Positions 1 to 7,659 of a DNA stretch of 64,000 nucleotides are shown piece after piece. The notes beneath the pieces are model-generated. The model had not been told where the DNA came from, did no database searches, and saw only the letters and a list, made by a program, of their open reading frames with translations. Both the position numbers and the translations under genes were made by a program. Each line of letters opens with the position of its first letter. Position 1 is the stretch's first letter. Source of the stretch: Alteromonas sp. ASW11-130 (GTDB lineage: Bacteria; Pseudomonadota; Gammaproteobacteria; Enterobacterales; Alteromonadaceae); the NCBI RefSeq assembly GCF_026183735.1, contig NZ_JAPFRE010000027.1:79703-143702 (forward strand), given 5' to 3'.

Positions 1-517
1 TCTTGTGTGTTTTGATTGCTTCAAGGTTGATAGTCACTTCGTTTACCAATATCTCGCGAACCTTGAAATAGAAAGTTCTTTTACAAGTGATAGTTCACAC
101 CATCATATTCCTGTGTGGTATGACTGCCCACAAACCAGTGACTTTGAACAAATAAAAAACCAAACGGGTTTGGAAAAAAATGAGGTCATTGAACTACACA
201 CAGCCTATACATTGCAGGTTTTTGCGGTGGGGTTTGCTCCCGGTTTTGCCTATATGGGTGAATTAGTCGATGAATTAGTTTGCCCGCGATTAGCAACTCC
301 TCGAAAACAGGTGCCCCAAGGCGCTGTCGCAATTGCAGAAAAACAAGCGGCGATTTATCCATTTAGCTCGCCAGGAGGGTGGAATTTGATTGGACTTTGC
401 CCCTGGTATCATAATTTGTCAGATCCCGGCGATTTGCCAGAGTTTTCGGTAGGCGACAGAGTGTCTTTTTATTCCGTTAATGAGAAGCAGTATGGGGAAA
501 TAGTAAATGACAAGTAG
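1..517 (+). CDS. pxpB: 5-oxoprolinase subunit PxpB (KipI family), 5' end cut by window
   Basis: Part of the ATP-dependent PxpABC 5-oxoprolinase, which opens 5-oxoproline (pyroglutamate) to glutamate in the cytoplasm. The reading frame runs in from the window edge, and about 170 residues are visible against roughly 220-240 for the family, so the N-terminus is missing; the GTG at 5 is probably internal. The family block FAVGFAPGFAYMGEL and the following PRLATPRKQVPQGAVAIA segment are clear, as is FSSPGGWNLIG. It overlaps pxpC by 11 nt, consistent with translational coupling of two subunits that form a complex. PxpA (LamB/YcsF family) is expected just upstream but is outside the window. Older annotations call this allophanate hydrolase subunit 1; the pxpC neighbour favours 5-oxoprolinase. 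Confidence 0.9.
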   Translation, partial: LVCFDCFKVDSHFVYQYLANLEIESSFTSDSSHHHIPVWYDCPQTSDFEQIKNQTGLEKNEVIELHTAYTLQVFAVGFAPGFAYMGELVDELVCPRLATPRKQVPQGAVAIAEKQAAIYPFSSPGGWNLIGLCPWYHNLSDPGDLPEFSVGDRVSFYSVNEKQYGEIVNDK

Positions 518-1454
518 ATTACCTATAACAATTGTCATTGATAACCCTGGTTTGTGCGCAATAATTGTAGATACAGGTCGCACCGAGGGACAGGATAGGG
601 GGTTTTCTGAAGCTGGCCCGTTAGATGAAGAAGCGTATTTTTGGGCAAATTGGCTTTGCGGAAACGAAGTCTCAGAACCCGCTATTGAATGTATCGGGTC
701 CATAGCGTTTACGGTCAAAGCTCACGCAGCTATGGCGGTAACCGGCCCTGAGGTGACATTGACAATTAATGGCGAGGAGCACGCGGCGTGGAAAACGCTT
801 ACTGTAGATTCAGATGATAACGTTGCCATTTCTACAAAATGTTCAACCGCTAAATTTTATGTCGCTATAGGGGGCGTGTGGTTACTGAATAAGGTAATGG
901 GTAGCGCATGTACTGTATCGCGCGAGGGTATGGGGGGACTGCATGAAAAGGGCCAACCACTGATTGCCAATGATTCTATTCCTATTCGGGTAGGTTGCGT
1001 TGAGAAAAAAGACGTACCCAAGTGCCTTCAACCTGATTATGCCTCGGTGAATCCCGTCGATATCGTCTTAGGCTATCAGTTCGAGAGTTTTCGCTCTTTG
1101 GCACGAAGACGCTTTTTTTCTACCGAATATGTAGTGACATCTGATATCAATCGAATGGGATATCGATTAAAGGGAGCTGCCGTTACCTCTGATATGAAGA
1201 GTATGCGCTCAGAAGGAATAAATTTTGGTGCAATTCAGTTTCCCCAGGATGGGCAACCTATCATAATGTTGAGAGATCGTCAGACCCTCGGTGGTTATCC
1301 TAAAATTGGATGTGTGGCACCTTACGATATTCCGCGATTAGTTCAAACCCCGATAGATGGAGCTATTCGCTTTAAAGAATGTGCGGCCAGTGACGCGCGC
1401 ACGAATTGGCTGCTCGCGCGGGTGCAAAGAGCTCGCTTTATCAATGGAAAATAA
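507..1454 (+). CDS. pxpC: 5-oxoprolinase subunit PxpC (KipA family)
   Basis: Second carboxyltransferase-like subunit of the PxpABC 5-oxoprolinase, 315 aa, normal length for the family (allophanate hydrolase subunit 2-like, also called biotin-dependent carboxyltransferase). Near the N-terminus is the typical DTGRTEGQDRGFSEAGPLDE stretch, and the C-terminal half has LRDRQTLGGYPKIGCV, which matches the conserved DGQTTGGYPKIA-type motif of KipA proteins. It starts inside the end of pxpB and is followed after 7 nt by an aminotransferase gene, so the three are probably one transcript. No sequence damage seen. Confidence 0.92.
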   Translation: MTSRLPITIVIDNPGLCAIIVDTGRTEGQDRGFSEAGPLDEEAYFWANWLCGNEVSEPAIECIGSIAFTVKAHAAMAVTGPEVTLTINGEEHAAWKTLTVDSDDNVAISTKCSTAKFYVAIGGVWLLNKVMGSACTVSREGMGGLHEKGQPLIANDSIPIRVGCVEKKDVPKCLQPDYASVNPVDIVLGYQFESFRSLARRRFFSTEYVVTSDINRMGYRLKGAAVTSDMKSMRSEGINFGAIQFPQDGQPIIMLRDRQTLGGYPKIGCVAPYDIPRLVQTPIDGAIRFKECAASDARTNWLLARVQRARFINGK

Positions 1455-1461
1455 AAACATA

Positions 1462-2325
1462 ATGACTACAGTAGCGTTTCTGAATAACCAGTATCTGCCG
1501 CTTGATGAGGCAAAAATTTCCCCTATGGATAGGGGATTTCTGTTTGGTGATGGTATTTATGAGGTCATTCCCAGCTTTGATAAACGAATCGTTGGCTTTG
1601 ACGCTCATATGCAGCGTATGAAAAATAGTTTACTCGCATTGGAAATTGACAATCCCTTAAGTCGCGACGAATGGAAATCCCTCATACAGACTTTAGTCGA
1701 AAAGAATATTGAAGAATTAGGTGCAAGCGTGGGAGTTTATCTTCACGTTAGCAGAGGAATGCAATTAACCCGAAGTCATGGATACAACGACGACTTTACA
1801 CCCACAATATTTGGGTTTGCCTTTGCAATTCCCCCATCCCAATCCCATCGGCCCGATGAAGTCCAAGGGCTGTCAGTCTCTTTGGCTAAAGATTTACGTT
1901 GGCAACGTTGTCATATTAAATCGACTTCTCTGCTAGGAAATATACTGCATTTTCAAGAAGCGAAGCGAGACGGGAAGCATGAATCCATTTTATTTAACCA
2001 TAACAACGAAATTACCGAAGCAACAACGTGCAACGTTTTTATCGTCGAGCAGGGTATCGTTAGAACACCGCCGCTAGATAATCAGCTATTACCAGGAATA
2101 ACACGAAAATTGGTCATAGAAAGTTTAGTTAACGAGAATATCCAAGTAGAAGAAGTGGCAATCTCTACTCAAAGACTACTGAGCGCTGATGAAGTTTGGC
2201 TTACCAGCTCAAGCAAAGAAATTGCGCCTGTCATTAACGTAGATGGTAGTGTAATGGGGGATGGACTTCCTGGGGAGATGTGGCGTAGAGCGTTGCTTGC
2301 CTACAACGAACATAAATTTACCTAA
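1462..2325 (+). CDS. D-amino-acid transaminase (class IV PLP aminotransferase)
   Basis: A 287-residue fold-type IV PLP enzyme most like D-alanine aminotransferase, exchanging amino groups between D-amino acids and 2-oxo acids. The N-terminus carries KISPMDRGFLFGDGIYEV, the D-amino-acid transaminase signature; the PLP lysine is in CHIKSTSLLGN, and EATTCNVFIV plus LLPGITRKLVI are the later conserved blocks. The frame is open from 1357, but that part overlaps pxpC. The ATG at 1462, 7 nt after the pxpC stop, gives the standard length, though ATG 1444 is possible. Branched-chain aminotransferase or aminodeoxychorismate lyase are relatives, but the motif spacing favours D-amino acids. Its place after pxpBC suggests, by inference, a link between 5-oxoproline/glutamate and D-amino-acid turnover. 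Confidence 0.83.
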   Translation: MTTVAFLNNQYLPLDEAKISPMDRGFLFGDGIYEVIPSFDKRIVGFDAHMQRMKNSLLALEIDNPLSRDEWKSLIQTLVEKNIEELGASVGVYLHVSRGMQLTRSHGYNDDFTPTIFGFAFAIPPSQSHRPDEVQGLSVSLAKDLRWQRCHIKSTSLLGNILHFQEAKRDGKHESILFNHNNEITEATTCNVFIVEQGIVRTPPLDNQLLPGITRKLVIESLVNENIQVEEVAISTQRLLSADEVWLTSSSKEIAPVINVDGSVMGDGLPGEMWRRALLAYNEHKFT

Positions 2326-2334
2326 ATGCACAAA

Positions 2335-2357
2335 AAAGCCTGCATGTTACAGGCTTT
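2335..2357. terminator. Bidirectional intrinsic terminator between the transaminase gene and fur
   Basis: Eight-base perfect stem AAAGCCTG / CAGGCTTT around a 7-nt loop. A and T runs on the two flanks let it act for both converging genes. Confidence 0.75.
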
Positions 2358-2377
2358 CGTCTTAGCAATATTATCGA

Positions 2378-2803
2378 TTACTCTTGCTCTTCACAATTGC
2401 CATGATTACATTCACCGTACAGGTAAAGGCTGTGATGTGTAAGGGTCATGTTGTTTCTTTTTGCTACTTCCATTTGGCGTTGTTCAATGACGTCATCTTC
2501 AAATTCAATCACCTTTCCGCATTTCAGGCATACTAGATGATCGTGGTGCGCTTTGTGACTCATTTCAAAAACCGACTTTCCACCTTCAAAATGGTGGCGA
2601 TTGAGTATTCCTGCGTCATCGAATTGGTTTAAAACGCGGTACACGGTTGCCAGACCAATCTCTTCTCCATGTTCAATCAGAATTTTGTATACATCTTCAG
2701 CACTAATATGCTGATTTTGAGGTTCCTGGAGAATTTGCAGGATTTTCAATCTTGGAAGGGTAACTTTTAGTCCCGCTTTTTTAAGTTCTTTATTTTGATC
2801 CAT
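2378..2803 (-). CDS. fur: Ferric uptake regulator Fur
   Basis: Iron-dependent repressor of 141 aa, normal Fur length. The N-terminal winged helix has the recognition-helix region EEIGLATVYRVLNQFDDAGI. The dimerisation domain has the metal-binding run HKAHHDHLVCLKCGKVIEF with the CxxC zinc site and a second Cys pair in the tail (ECNHGNC). The C-terminal His/Cys-rich end and the HHDH motif separate it from Zur and PerR. It is convergent with the transaminase gene across a shared terminator. In E. coli fur sits directly beside fldA; here a chemoreceptor gene lies between them. I saw no convincing Fur box upstream. Confidence 0.96.
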   Translation of the reverse strand: MDQNKELKKAGLKVTLPRLKILQILQEPQNQHISAEDVYKILIEHGEEIGLATVYRVLNQFDDAGILNRHHFEGGKSVFEMSHKAHHDHLVCLKCGKVIEFEDDVIEQRQMEVAKRNNMTLTHHSLYLYGECNHGNCEEQE

Positions 2804-2838
2804 AGATTGTAATAGCTGGCTGCTTAAAGATAGGGCCT

Positions 2839-2844
2839 ATTATA
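2839..2844 (-). promoter_or_regulatory. Candidate -10 box for fur
   Basis: On the minus strand this reads TATAAT, about 36 nt before the fur start codon, inside the palindrome CCTATAATAGG. The -35 position (near 2862-2867) reads CTTCCA, a poor match, so the call rests mainly on the -10 and its place. Confidence 0.4.
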
Positions 2845-2951
2845 GGTAACTTCCTCAGATTTGGAAGTAAAAGCGGACCTTAAAACCTTAACTGATGCAA
2901 AAAAGCACTAAGGGGGGCAGATAGATTTTCAGAATAGTGAAAATAAATCGT

Positions 2952-2957
2952 TATAAT
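2952..2957 (+). promoter_or_regulatory. Candidate -10 box in the long leader of the chemoreceptor gene
   Basis: A perfect TATAAT about 295 nt before the chemoreceptor start, with only a weak -35 (TTTCAG-like near 2927). If used, it would give a long 5' leader containing the inverted repeats at 3130-3226. Confidence 0.35.
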
Positions 2958-3129
2958 GTGTCTCAAGTTTTGCAAAAAAGTTACGATAATTTTAATAAAT
3001 AGTCTTTTTTATGGTATAAGGTTTAACAATGTCAACACTAATCCCGTGCACAATAAATAGAATAAATTCGGTGTTGGTATAGATATAAATACTGTGCACG
3101 CATGCGTATACCAATTCATTTAAATACTT

Positions 3130-3226
3130 AACTCACTCATGGGTGGAAATCCCATACTGAGGAGTTGTGTAAGTTAAAGAATCGTATTAAACAATTCCAC
3201 GCTATAACTATAAACAAAAGTGGAAT
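3130..3226 (+). other. Inverted repeats in the chemoreceptor leader
   Basis: Between the candidate promoter and the chemoreceptor start there are two possible hairpins. One is nested: AACTC 3130-3134 with GAGTT 3162-3166 enclosing ATGGG 3139-3143 with CCCAT 3151-3155. The other is ATTCCAC 3194-3200 with GTGGAAT 3220-3226. Two copies of GTGCAC also occur upstream, near 3045 and 3095. The rest of the 448-nt gap (2804-3251) holds no ORF I can support. No known riboswitch consensus was recognised. Confidence 0.35.
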
Positions 3227-3251
3227 CGGGAAAAAATGAGTGAGTTGTTTC

Positions 3252-5258
3252 ATGCAGTTAACTGTCGTTAAAAAAATAACCCTGGGCTTTGGGCTATTTG
3301 GTTGTTTACTCTTACTAACCAGTGTCTTATCCTATTTTGGCTTGAACGATATTCGTACTTCAGCGGTGGTCGTTGTTGAAGAAAAAATGCCAGTTCAGGC
3401 ACAAATGGTGGAAGTTAAAACCGATATATTAAATTTAGCCCGTATCACCGCGAACGGTTACCATGAATCCACCGCCGAAGGTCTCTCAGAAAACCGCGAA
3501 GAATTTAATGCCAAAGCGCAGATGTTCACGCAACAACGAAACCAACTGGTTTCTCTTATTGAGTCCAGCCCTTTTTTAACGTCGGCCGTAACATCTAGCG
3601 ATACCTATCTAAACGAAAGTGTTGCTATGTACGAAGCTATTCGCGAACGAATTGCCTTGGAAGCTCGTTTAGCGGGTAAACTTGAGGAAGTGTTGCGGGT
3701 GGCGGATGAAGGCAGTGCTTTAATGCTCGATTTATCTTATCTGGATAGTAATGACCCAACCATTAACACCATGATCGGAGCCGGTACCAATATTGACAAT
3801 AAGCTGTTGACGTTGACAACCGCGATAAGCGAATTAGGTACAACAAATGATAAGCAAGTGACAGATAACATCGTTGAAGATTTGCAGTATCAGTTAAGCA
3901 ATTTACAGGTTGATAAGGATTACCTGAACCGATTAGCTCAAGATGTTGAAGACGGTGGCACTGTTGAAATGTTTAATGAACAGTATGAAAAACTACTGGC
4001 AGGGCTACAGGGAGAAGATAGTCTTGTTTCGTTACAACAACAAAAATTGGCCCAAATTGAAGCCAGTAATCGACATCGTCAATTAGCTTCAGACGCATTA
4101 AATGTTGCCCTTGAAAATATCAATACGTTGTCAGAAAACGTACGTCAGTCGAGCCTTGATGGGCAAAATGATATTTTAGAAACCGTACAAGACAATCTCG
4201 TCAAAAATGTGATTGTATCAGTGTTTGGTCTTATCGCTGCCGCAATACTTGCAATTATATCTACGCGAAGTATTGCCAGACCACTCGCTAGAATTAATCG
4301 CGGATTAACTTCGTTAAGTAAAGGGGATCTTTCGAGAAAATTACGGGAAGAAGGTAATGATGAGTTTTCAGATCTGGCAGTGAAAGTAAATAGTCTAACC
4401 GAAAGTTTACGAGAGTTAATCGGGAATATTCTGACGCAGGAAAAGCAGCTTATAACAGTCACTAAAGAAAGCGTGTCTATGGGCGAGAGAAGCTTACAAG
4501 ATGTAGACCAGCAGCGCGAACAGGTGCGGGTAACATCGCGCAATACGGAAAATGTACAAAACACTAGTCGGAGTAATTTAGAGCAAATTAACCTTGCCAT
4601 GGAAAAATTAACATCGGTGTCAAATCAGAGTGATCACATTTCGAAATTAGTCGAGGACAACCGTAGACAAGTAGAGATTCAAGCCTCACAAGCTGAAGCA
4701 TCGGCCACCATAATTCATCGATTGGACGATAACAGCCGCAATATCGGCAGTATACTTGACGTTATTAAGACCATTGCCGAACAAACTAATCTGCTCGCCC
4801 TTAATGCTGCAATAGAAGCCGCCAGGGCAGGTGAGCAGGGTAGAGGCTTCGCAGTGGTAGCAGACGAAGTCCGTACTTTAGCGACAAGAACGCACGATTC
4901 CACTGAAGAAATTGAAGCTATGATCGGGAGTTTGCAGCAAGATGCGGCCGAAGCTGTGAAGGCAATTAATATCGGGCGTGACCAGGCTAAAGAAGGTGTT
5001 GCCATCACTAGCCAAGTAAGCGAGCAAGTTGAAGACATCCGCAAAATCATAGAGGCGCTCAGTCAAATTAACCATCATATCGTGGATGATACGCGTGAGC
5101 AGAATACATTATTGGCTGAGGTTGCTGATAGTTTAAATACTATAGTTAGTCTAGCTGACTCAAGTGCCCAGAGCACTCGTTTATCTAATGAGTCTGTGAT
5201 GCGGTTAGATGCTCAAGTTGAATCACTTAAACGAGCTGTCGAAAGGTTCAAGCTATAG
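3252..5258 (+). CDS. Methyl-accepting chemotaxis protein with large periplasmic sensor
   Basis: Transmembrane chemoreceptor of about 668 aa. TM1 lies near residues 9-30. A long, predicted all-helical periplasmic region of about 290 residues follows, then TM2 near 322-342, a HAMP linker beginning at STRSIARPL, and the cytoplasmic signalling hairpin, recognised by [19 protein letters not shown] and [15 protein letters not shown]. The size and helical character of the sensor resemble helical bimodular (HBM) receptors; this is an inference from length, since no ligand residues can be read. No CheR/CheB pentapeptide is present at the C-terminus (ends in ERFKL). A GTG at 3240 is in frame, but ATG 3252 has GTGAG 7 nt ahead and gives the usual K-rich start before TM1. 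It stands alone between fur and fldA, in the opposite orientation to both. Confidence 0.9.
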   Translation: MQLTVVKKITLGFGLFGCLLLLTSVLSYFGLNDIRTSAVVVVEEKMPVQAQMVEVKTDILNLARITANGYHESTAEGLSENREEFNAKAQMFTQQRNQLVSLIESSPFLTSAVTSSDTYLNESVAMYEAIRERIALEARLAGKLEEVLRVADEGSALMLDLSYLDSNDPTINTMIGAGTNIDNKLLTLTTAISELGTTNDKQVTDNIVEDLQYQLSNLQVDKDYLNRLAQDVEDGGTVEMFNEQYEKLLAGLQGEDSLVSLQQQKLAQIEASNRHRQLASDALNVALENINTLSENVRQSSLDGQNDILETVQDNLVKNVIVSVFGLIAAAILAIISTRSIARPLARINRGLTSLSKGDLSRKLREEGNDEFSDLAVKVNSLTESLRELIGNILTQEKQLITVTKESVSMGERSLQDVDQQREQVRVTSRNTENVQNTSRSNLEQINLAMEKLTSVSNQSDHISKLVEDNRRQVEIQASQAEASATIIHRLDDNSRNIGSILDVIKTIAEQTNLLALNAAIEAARAGEQGRGFAVVADEVRTLATRTHDSTEEIEAMIGSLQQDAAEAVKAINIGRDQAKEGVAITSQVSEQVEDIRKIIEALSQINHHIVDDTREQNTLLAEVADSLNTIVSLADSSAQSTRLSNESVMRLDAQVESLKRAVERFKL

Positions 5259-5266
5259 AAAAAAAA

Positions 5267-5295
5267 GCTGATAGCGTAACCATGCCGCTATCAGC
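5267..5295. terminator. Bidirectional terminator between chemoreceptor and fldA
   Basis: Ten-base perfect stem GCTGATAGCG / CGCTATCAGC with a 9-nt loop, eight A's on the left flank. It serves the plus-strand chemoreceptor and, with its T-run on the minus strand, the converging fldA. Confidence 0.8.
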
Positions 5296-5333
5296 CTTAA
5301 ATCTAATTTCTATACTATAAATTCTAAATTCCG

Positions 5334-5858
5334 CTAGGCCAATTCAGCTAAACATAGTTCATCGTGCAATTGCTTACACCAAGCCTTAACGCGACTATCA
5401 GTTAATTCAGGTTGGCGATCTTCGTCAATACCCAAGCCAACAAAATGATTATCATCCTGCAAGCCTTTAGACGCTTCAAAATCGTAACCTTCAGTAGGCC
5501 AGGCACCCACTAATATAGCCCCCTTAGGTTCTACAATATCTCTTATCATGCCCATCGCATCTAAGAAATACTCCGCATAGTCTTCTTGATCCCCACAGCC
5601 AAAAATAGCCACTAATTTGTCGGTAAAATCAATCTCTTCGAGTTCAGGAAAAAAGTCATCCCAATCGCATTGTGCCTCGCCGTAGTACCATGTTGGTATA
5701 CCAAAAATTAATAGGTCAAAGTTTGCGATATCTTCTTTTGTACTCTTTGCAATATCCCGTACATCGATTAGCTGTTTACCTAATTCTTTTTGAATCATCT
5801 TAGCAACATGTTCGGTGTTGCCTGTATCACTGCCAAAAAATAGGCCAACGCTTGCCAT
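5334..5858 (-). CDS. fldA: Flavodoxin FldA
   Basis: Long-chain flavodoxin, 174 aa, a small FMN electron carrier that replaces ferredoxin in reductive reactions under low iron. The phosphate-binding loop GSDTGNTEHV is at residues 9-18. The FMN-flanking segments are FGIPTWYYGEAQCDWDDF (Trp and Tyr loops) and FGCGDQEDYAEYFLDAMG. The extra strand typical of long-chain flavodoxins is present around VGLGIDEDRQPELT. It starts at ATG with AGAGG upstream. The DUF2788 gene and ybfF lie upstream on the same strand; this neighbourhood with fur resembles the E. coli fur-fldA-ybfE-ybfF region. Confidence 0.95.
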   Translation of the reverse strand: MASVGLFFGSDTGNTEHVAKMIQKELGKQLIDVRDIAKSTKEDIANFDLLIFGIPTWYYGEAQCDWDDFFPELEEIDFTDKLVAIFGCGDQEDYAEYFLDAMGMIRDIVEPKGAILVGAWPTEGYDFEASKGLQDDNHFVGLGIDEDRQPELTDSRVKAWCKQLHDELCLAELA

Positions 5859-5882
5859 ATTTAACCTCTTAAAAACTAAAAT

Positions 5883-6101
5883 TTATAACCCAGTACTGAG
5901 CCAGAATAGCTCAATAATACCTTTAGCAACAAAACCCAGTGCGCCTAACCCAAGCACTCCGTATGCAACAACGCGGCCGATTAAAGGTACTTCATTTTTC
6001 TTTAATACATCATGAACAGCAAAACTCATGAGAGCGAATAACCCGAGTAGCGTTACATACAATACAACGGATTCAATTGTTTCGTAATTTTCGGCAATCA
6101 T
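5883..6101 (-). CDS. DUF2788 small inner-membrane protein
   Basis: Small protein of 72 aa with two hydrophobic segments: VVLYVTLLGLFALMSFAVHDV and, after KKNEVPLIGR, VVAYGVLGLGALGFVAKGIIE. I recognise it as the DUF2788 family, common next to fldA in Alteromonadales and Pseudomonadales; its function is unknown. The frame is open from a TTG at 6140, but ATG 6101 gives the usual family length. It ends 24 nt before fldA on the same strand and is probably transcribed with it. Confidence 0.75.
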   Translation of the reverse strand: MIAENYETIESVVLYVTLLGLFALMSFAVHDVLKKNEVPLIGRVVAYGVLGLGALGFVAKGIIELFWLSTGL

Positions 6102-6250
6102 ACAGTTTAATATGTGTTGCTTTGATCGATAGGGCGGCAACTATAGCACAATCTATTTACGTCGCGCAGTACAAAGCTGAGGTTGTAAAGAGAAAATAAT
6201 TCTCATTACGGCTCAGCATTTATTCAAAAGTGGGCCCAATAATGAAAAAA

Positions 6251-7036
6251 TCAATGCTGTTGGTTTAAAAAGCGTTCGATGCCGCGGTTAAAAGCCTGAG
6301 GCTTTTCAGCGTGAAGCCAATGTCCCGCAGCCTGGATTATTTTGGCGGAAGAGTTTGGGAAGTATTTTAATACCGTACTTTGATGCTCAAGGGTTAAATA
6401 ATCTGACAATTCACCTTTAATAAACAGGGTGGGGCCATTGTACGTTTGTTGAGATTCTGGCCAATCACAAATAGCGTCGTAATGCTCGCGAAGATTGTGC
6501 ACATTGAAGCGCCATTGCCATTTGTCTTTCTCATTTTTCACCAGGCTTTTAAGTAAAAACTGTCTGACGCCAGGCTCAGAAATATACCTAGCAAGCTGGT
6601 TATCTGCTTCCTGACGCGTGGTGATTTGTGTTAACTCAACATTATTAATGCCATTAAAAACCTGTTGATGACGGGGAGGATATCGAACGGGAGCAATATC
6701 AGCTACCATTAATCCTTTTACTTTTTCAGGCTGCGCTAAGGCCATTTGCATTGCTAGCTTCCCGCCGAGCGAATGGCCTAAGACATAGCATTCTTCTATG
6801 TGATGGTCTGCCAAAGTGGATGCCAGCAATTCAACCCAAAGTTCAAAAGAGAAAGTATCCAAATTTATGGAGCGCCCATGGTCGGGCAAATCAATATTCA
6901 GTATATTATACGTTGATTCAAAATGACGGCGGACTACGGCAAGATTATCCAGATCACCGAACAGCCCATGGATAAGAATTAACCACGGTGAGTTATGGTC
7001 GAGTTTTCGTTTTTCTACATTTAAACTTTTTTGCAT
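6251..7036 (-). CDS. ybfF: Alpha/beta-fold esterase, YbfF family
   Basis: Cytoplasmic alpha/beta hydrolase of 261 aa. It has the oxyanion segment LIHGLFGDLDNL, the DLPDHGRS motif and the nucleophile elbow GHSLGGK, with the histidine in AAGHWLHAEKP near the C-terminus completing the triad. E. coli YbfF is an acyl-CoA/ester hydrolase whose physiological substrate is not settled. The gene lies upstream of the DUF2788 gene and fldA on the same strand, as in the E. coli ybfF-fldA-fur area; seqA, the usual E. coli neighbour, is absent here. Confidence 0.88.
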   Translation of the reverse strand: MQKSLNVEKRKLDHNSPWLILIHGLFGDLDNLAVVRRHFESTYNILNIDLPDHGRSINLDTFSFELWVELLASTLADHHIEECYVLGHSLGGKLAMQMALAQPEKVKGLMVADIAPVRYPPRHQQVFNGINNVELTQITTRQEADNQLARYISEPGVRQFLLKSLVKNEKDKWQWRFNVHNLREHYDAICDWPESQQTYNGPTLFIKGELSDYLTLEHQSTVLKYFPNSSAKIIQAAGHWLHAEKPQAFNRGIERFLNQQH

Positions 7037-7069
7037 AGTAAAATTTACTTATCATGCCGTTATAAAGTA

Positions 7070-7090
7070 ACAGGTGGCAAAGCCACCTGT
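7070..7090. terminator. Stem-loop downstream of the H-NS-family gene
   Basis: Nine-base perfect stem ACAGGTGGC / GCCACCTGT with a 3-nt loop. The clear T-run follows on the plus strand, while the nearest gene ending here (H-NS family) is on the minus strand, where only a loose U-rich tail follows. The stem is certain; its use as a terminator less so. Confidence 0.5.
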
Positions 7091-7157
7091 TTTTACAAAT
7101 ATCAAACTATCAGGTCGTCCGAATTTATAGAAAAATAAAACGAACAAATTAAACTTT

Positions 7158-7559
7158 TTATATTGAAAAGTTTTCTAATTTCTTACCTTTTTCCAACGCT
7201 TCCTTAAATATTTTTGGCATTCTGCCTATGCCCGTCCAAGAGTGTGATTCACCATTTCCATCTTTAATTTGATATTTAACTGGGCGTTTTTTCTTGGGCT
7301 TTGTTGAACCAGCTTTTGAAGAGTGTAATCTTTGCAAGTCCTCAAAGTTAACGCCCATTTCTCTCATCTGCGAATGTATTTTTTCAGCACTGGCAAGCCT
7401 CTCTTTTTCAGCTTGTTGCAGTTTTTCTTCCTTAGCTTTTCTTTTCTCAATAATACGACTTAATTTTTGCTGAACTTCTTCAAGTTCCTCAATACTTAAA
7501 TCTTTTACAGCTCCTTGCAAACGTCTTCCATGGGTTAACACGTTTAAAAAATCGTTCAT
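7158..7559 (-). CDS. H-NS family nucleoid-associated protein
   Basis: DNA-binding, bridging silencer-type protein, 133 aa, close to E. coli H-NS. The N-terminal half is a predicted coiled-coil oligomerisation region (VKDLSIEELEEVQQKLSRI and the charged helix after it). A basic linker, KPKKKRPVKYQ, leads to the C-terminal DNA-binding domain with GESHSWTGIGRMPKIFKEAL; this differs from the classical TWTGQGRTP core by having GIGRMP in the AT-hook-like loop. It stands alone, flanked by hairpins on both sides. The family is certain; whether it is the main H-NS of the cell or a paralogue cannot be judged from this window. Confidence 0.85.
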   Translation of the reverse strand: MNDFLNVLTHGRRLQGAVKDLSIEELEEVQQKLSRIIEKRKAKEEKLQQAEKERLASAEKIHSQMREMGVNFEDLQRLHSSKAGSTKPKKKRPVKYQIKDGNGESHSWTGIGRMPKIFKEALEKGKKLENFSI

Positions 7560-7619
7560 CTAATAACCTTGCATATTGAAAAAGCATTCTTTCTAATAAT
7601 ATGAGAAATTTGTTTAAAA

Positions 7620-7644
7620 AAAAAGCGGATAATATCCGCTTTTT
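7620..7644 (-). terminator. Intrinsic terminator of the ETF-QO gene
   Basis: Stem AAAAAGCGGAT / ATCCGCTTTTT (11 bp, 3-nt loop), 16 nt after the stop of the ETF-QO gene on the minus strand. It is nearly symmetrical, so it may also block read-through from the other side. Confidence 0.8.
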
Positions 7645-7659
7645 AAAATTAAATTGTGA

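Noticed and set aside
2804-2900. Fur box in the fur promoter
   Set aside because: No stretch close enough to the 19-bp GATAATGATAATCATTATC pattern; only AT-rich sequence.
3040-3239. c-di-GMP riboswitch upstream of the chemoreceptor
   Set aside because: The conserved GEMM sequence blocks are absent, though stems exist.
3236-3271. Eleven-codon ATG ORF overlapping the chemoreceptor start
   Set aside because: Out of frame, no ribosome site of its own, and composition not informative; probably chance.
4145-4600. Minus-strand ORF inside the chemoreceptor gene
   Set aside because: Antisense shadow of a well-conserved coding region, Ser/Leu/Cys-rich product with no family resemblance. The same applies to 15474-15905, 11527-11808 and similar antisense frames.
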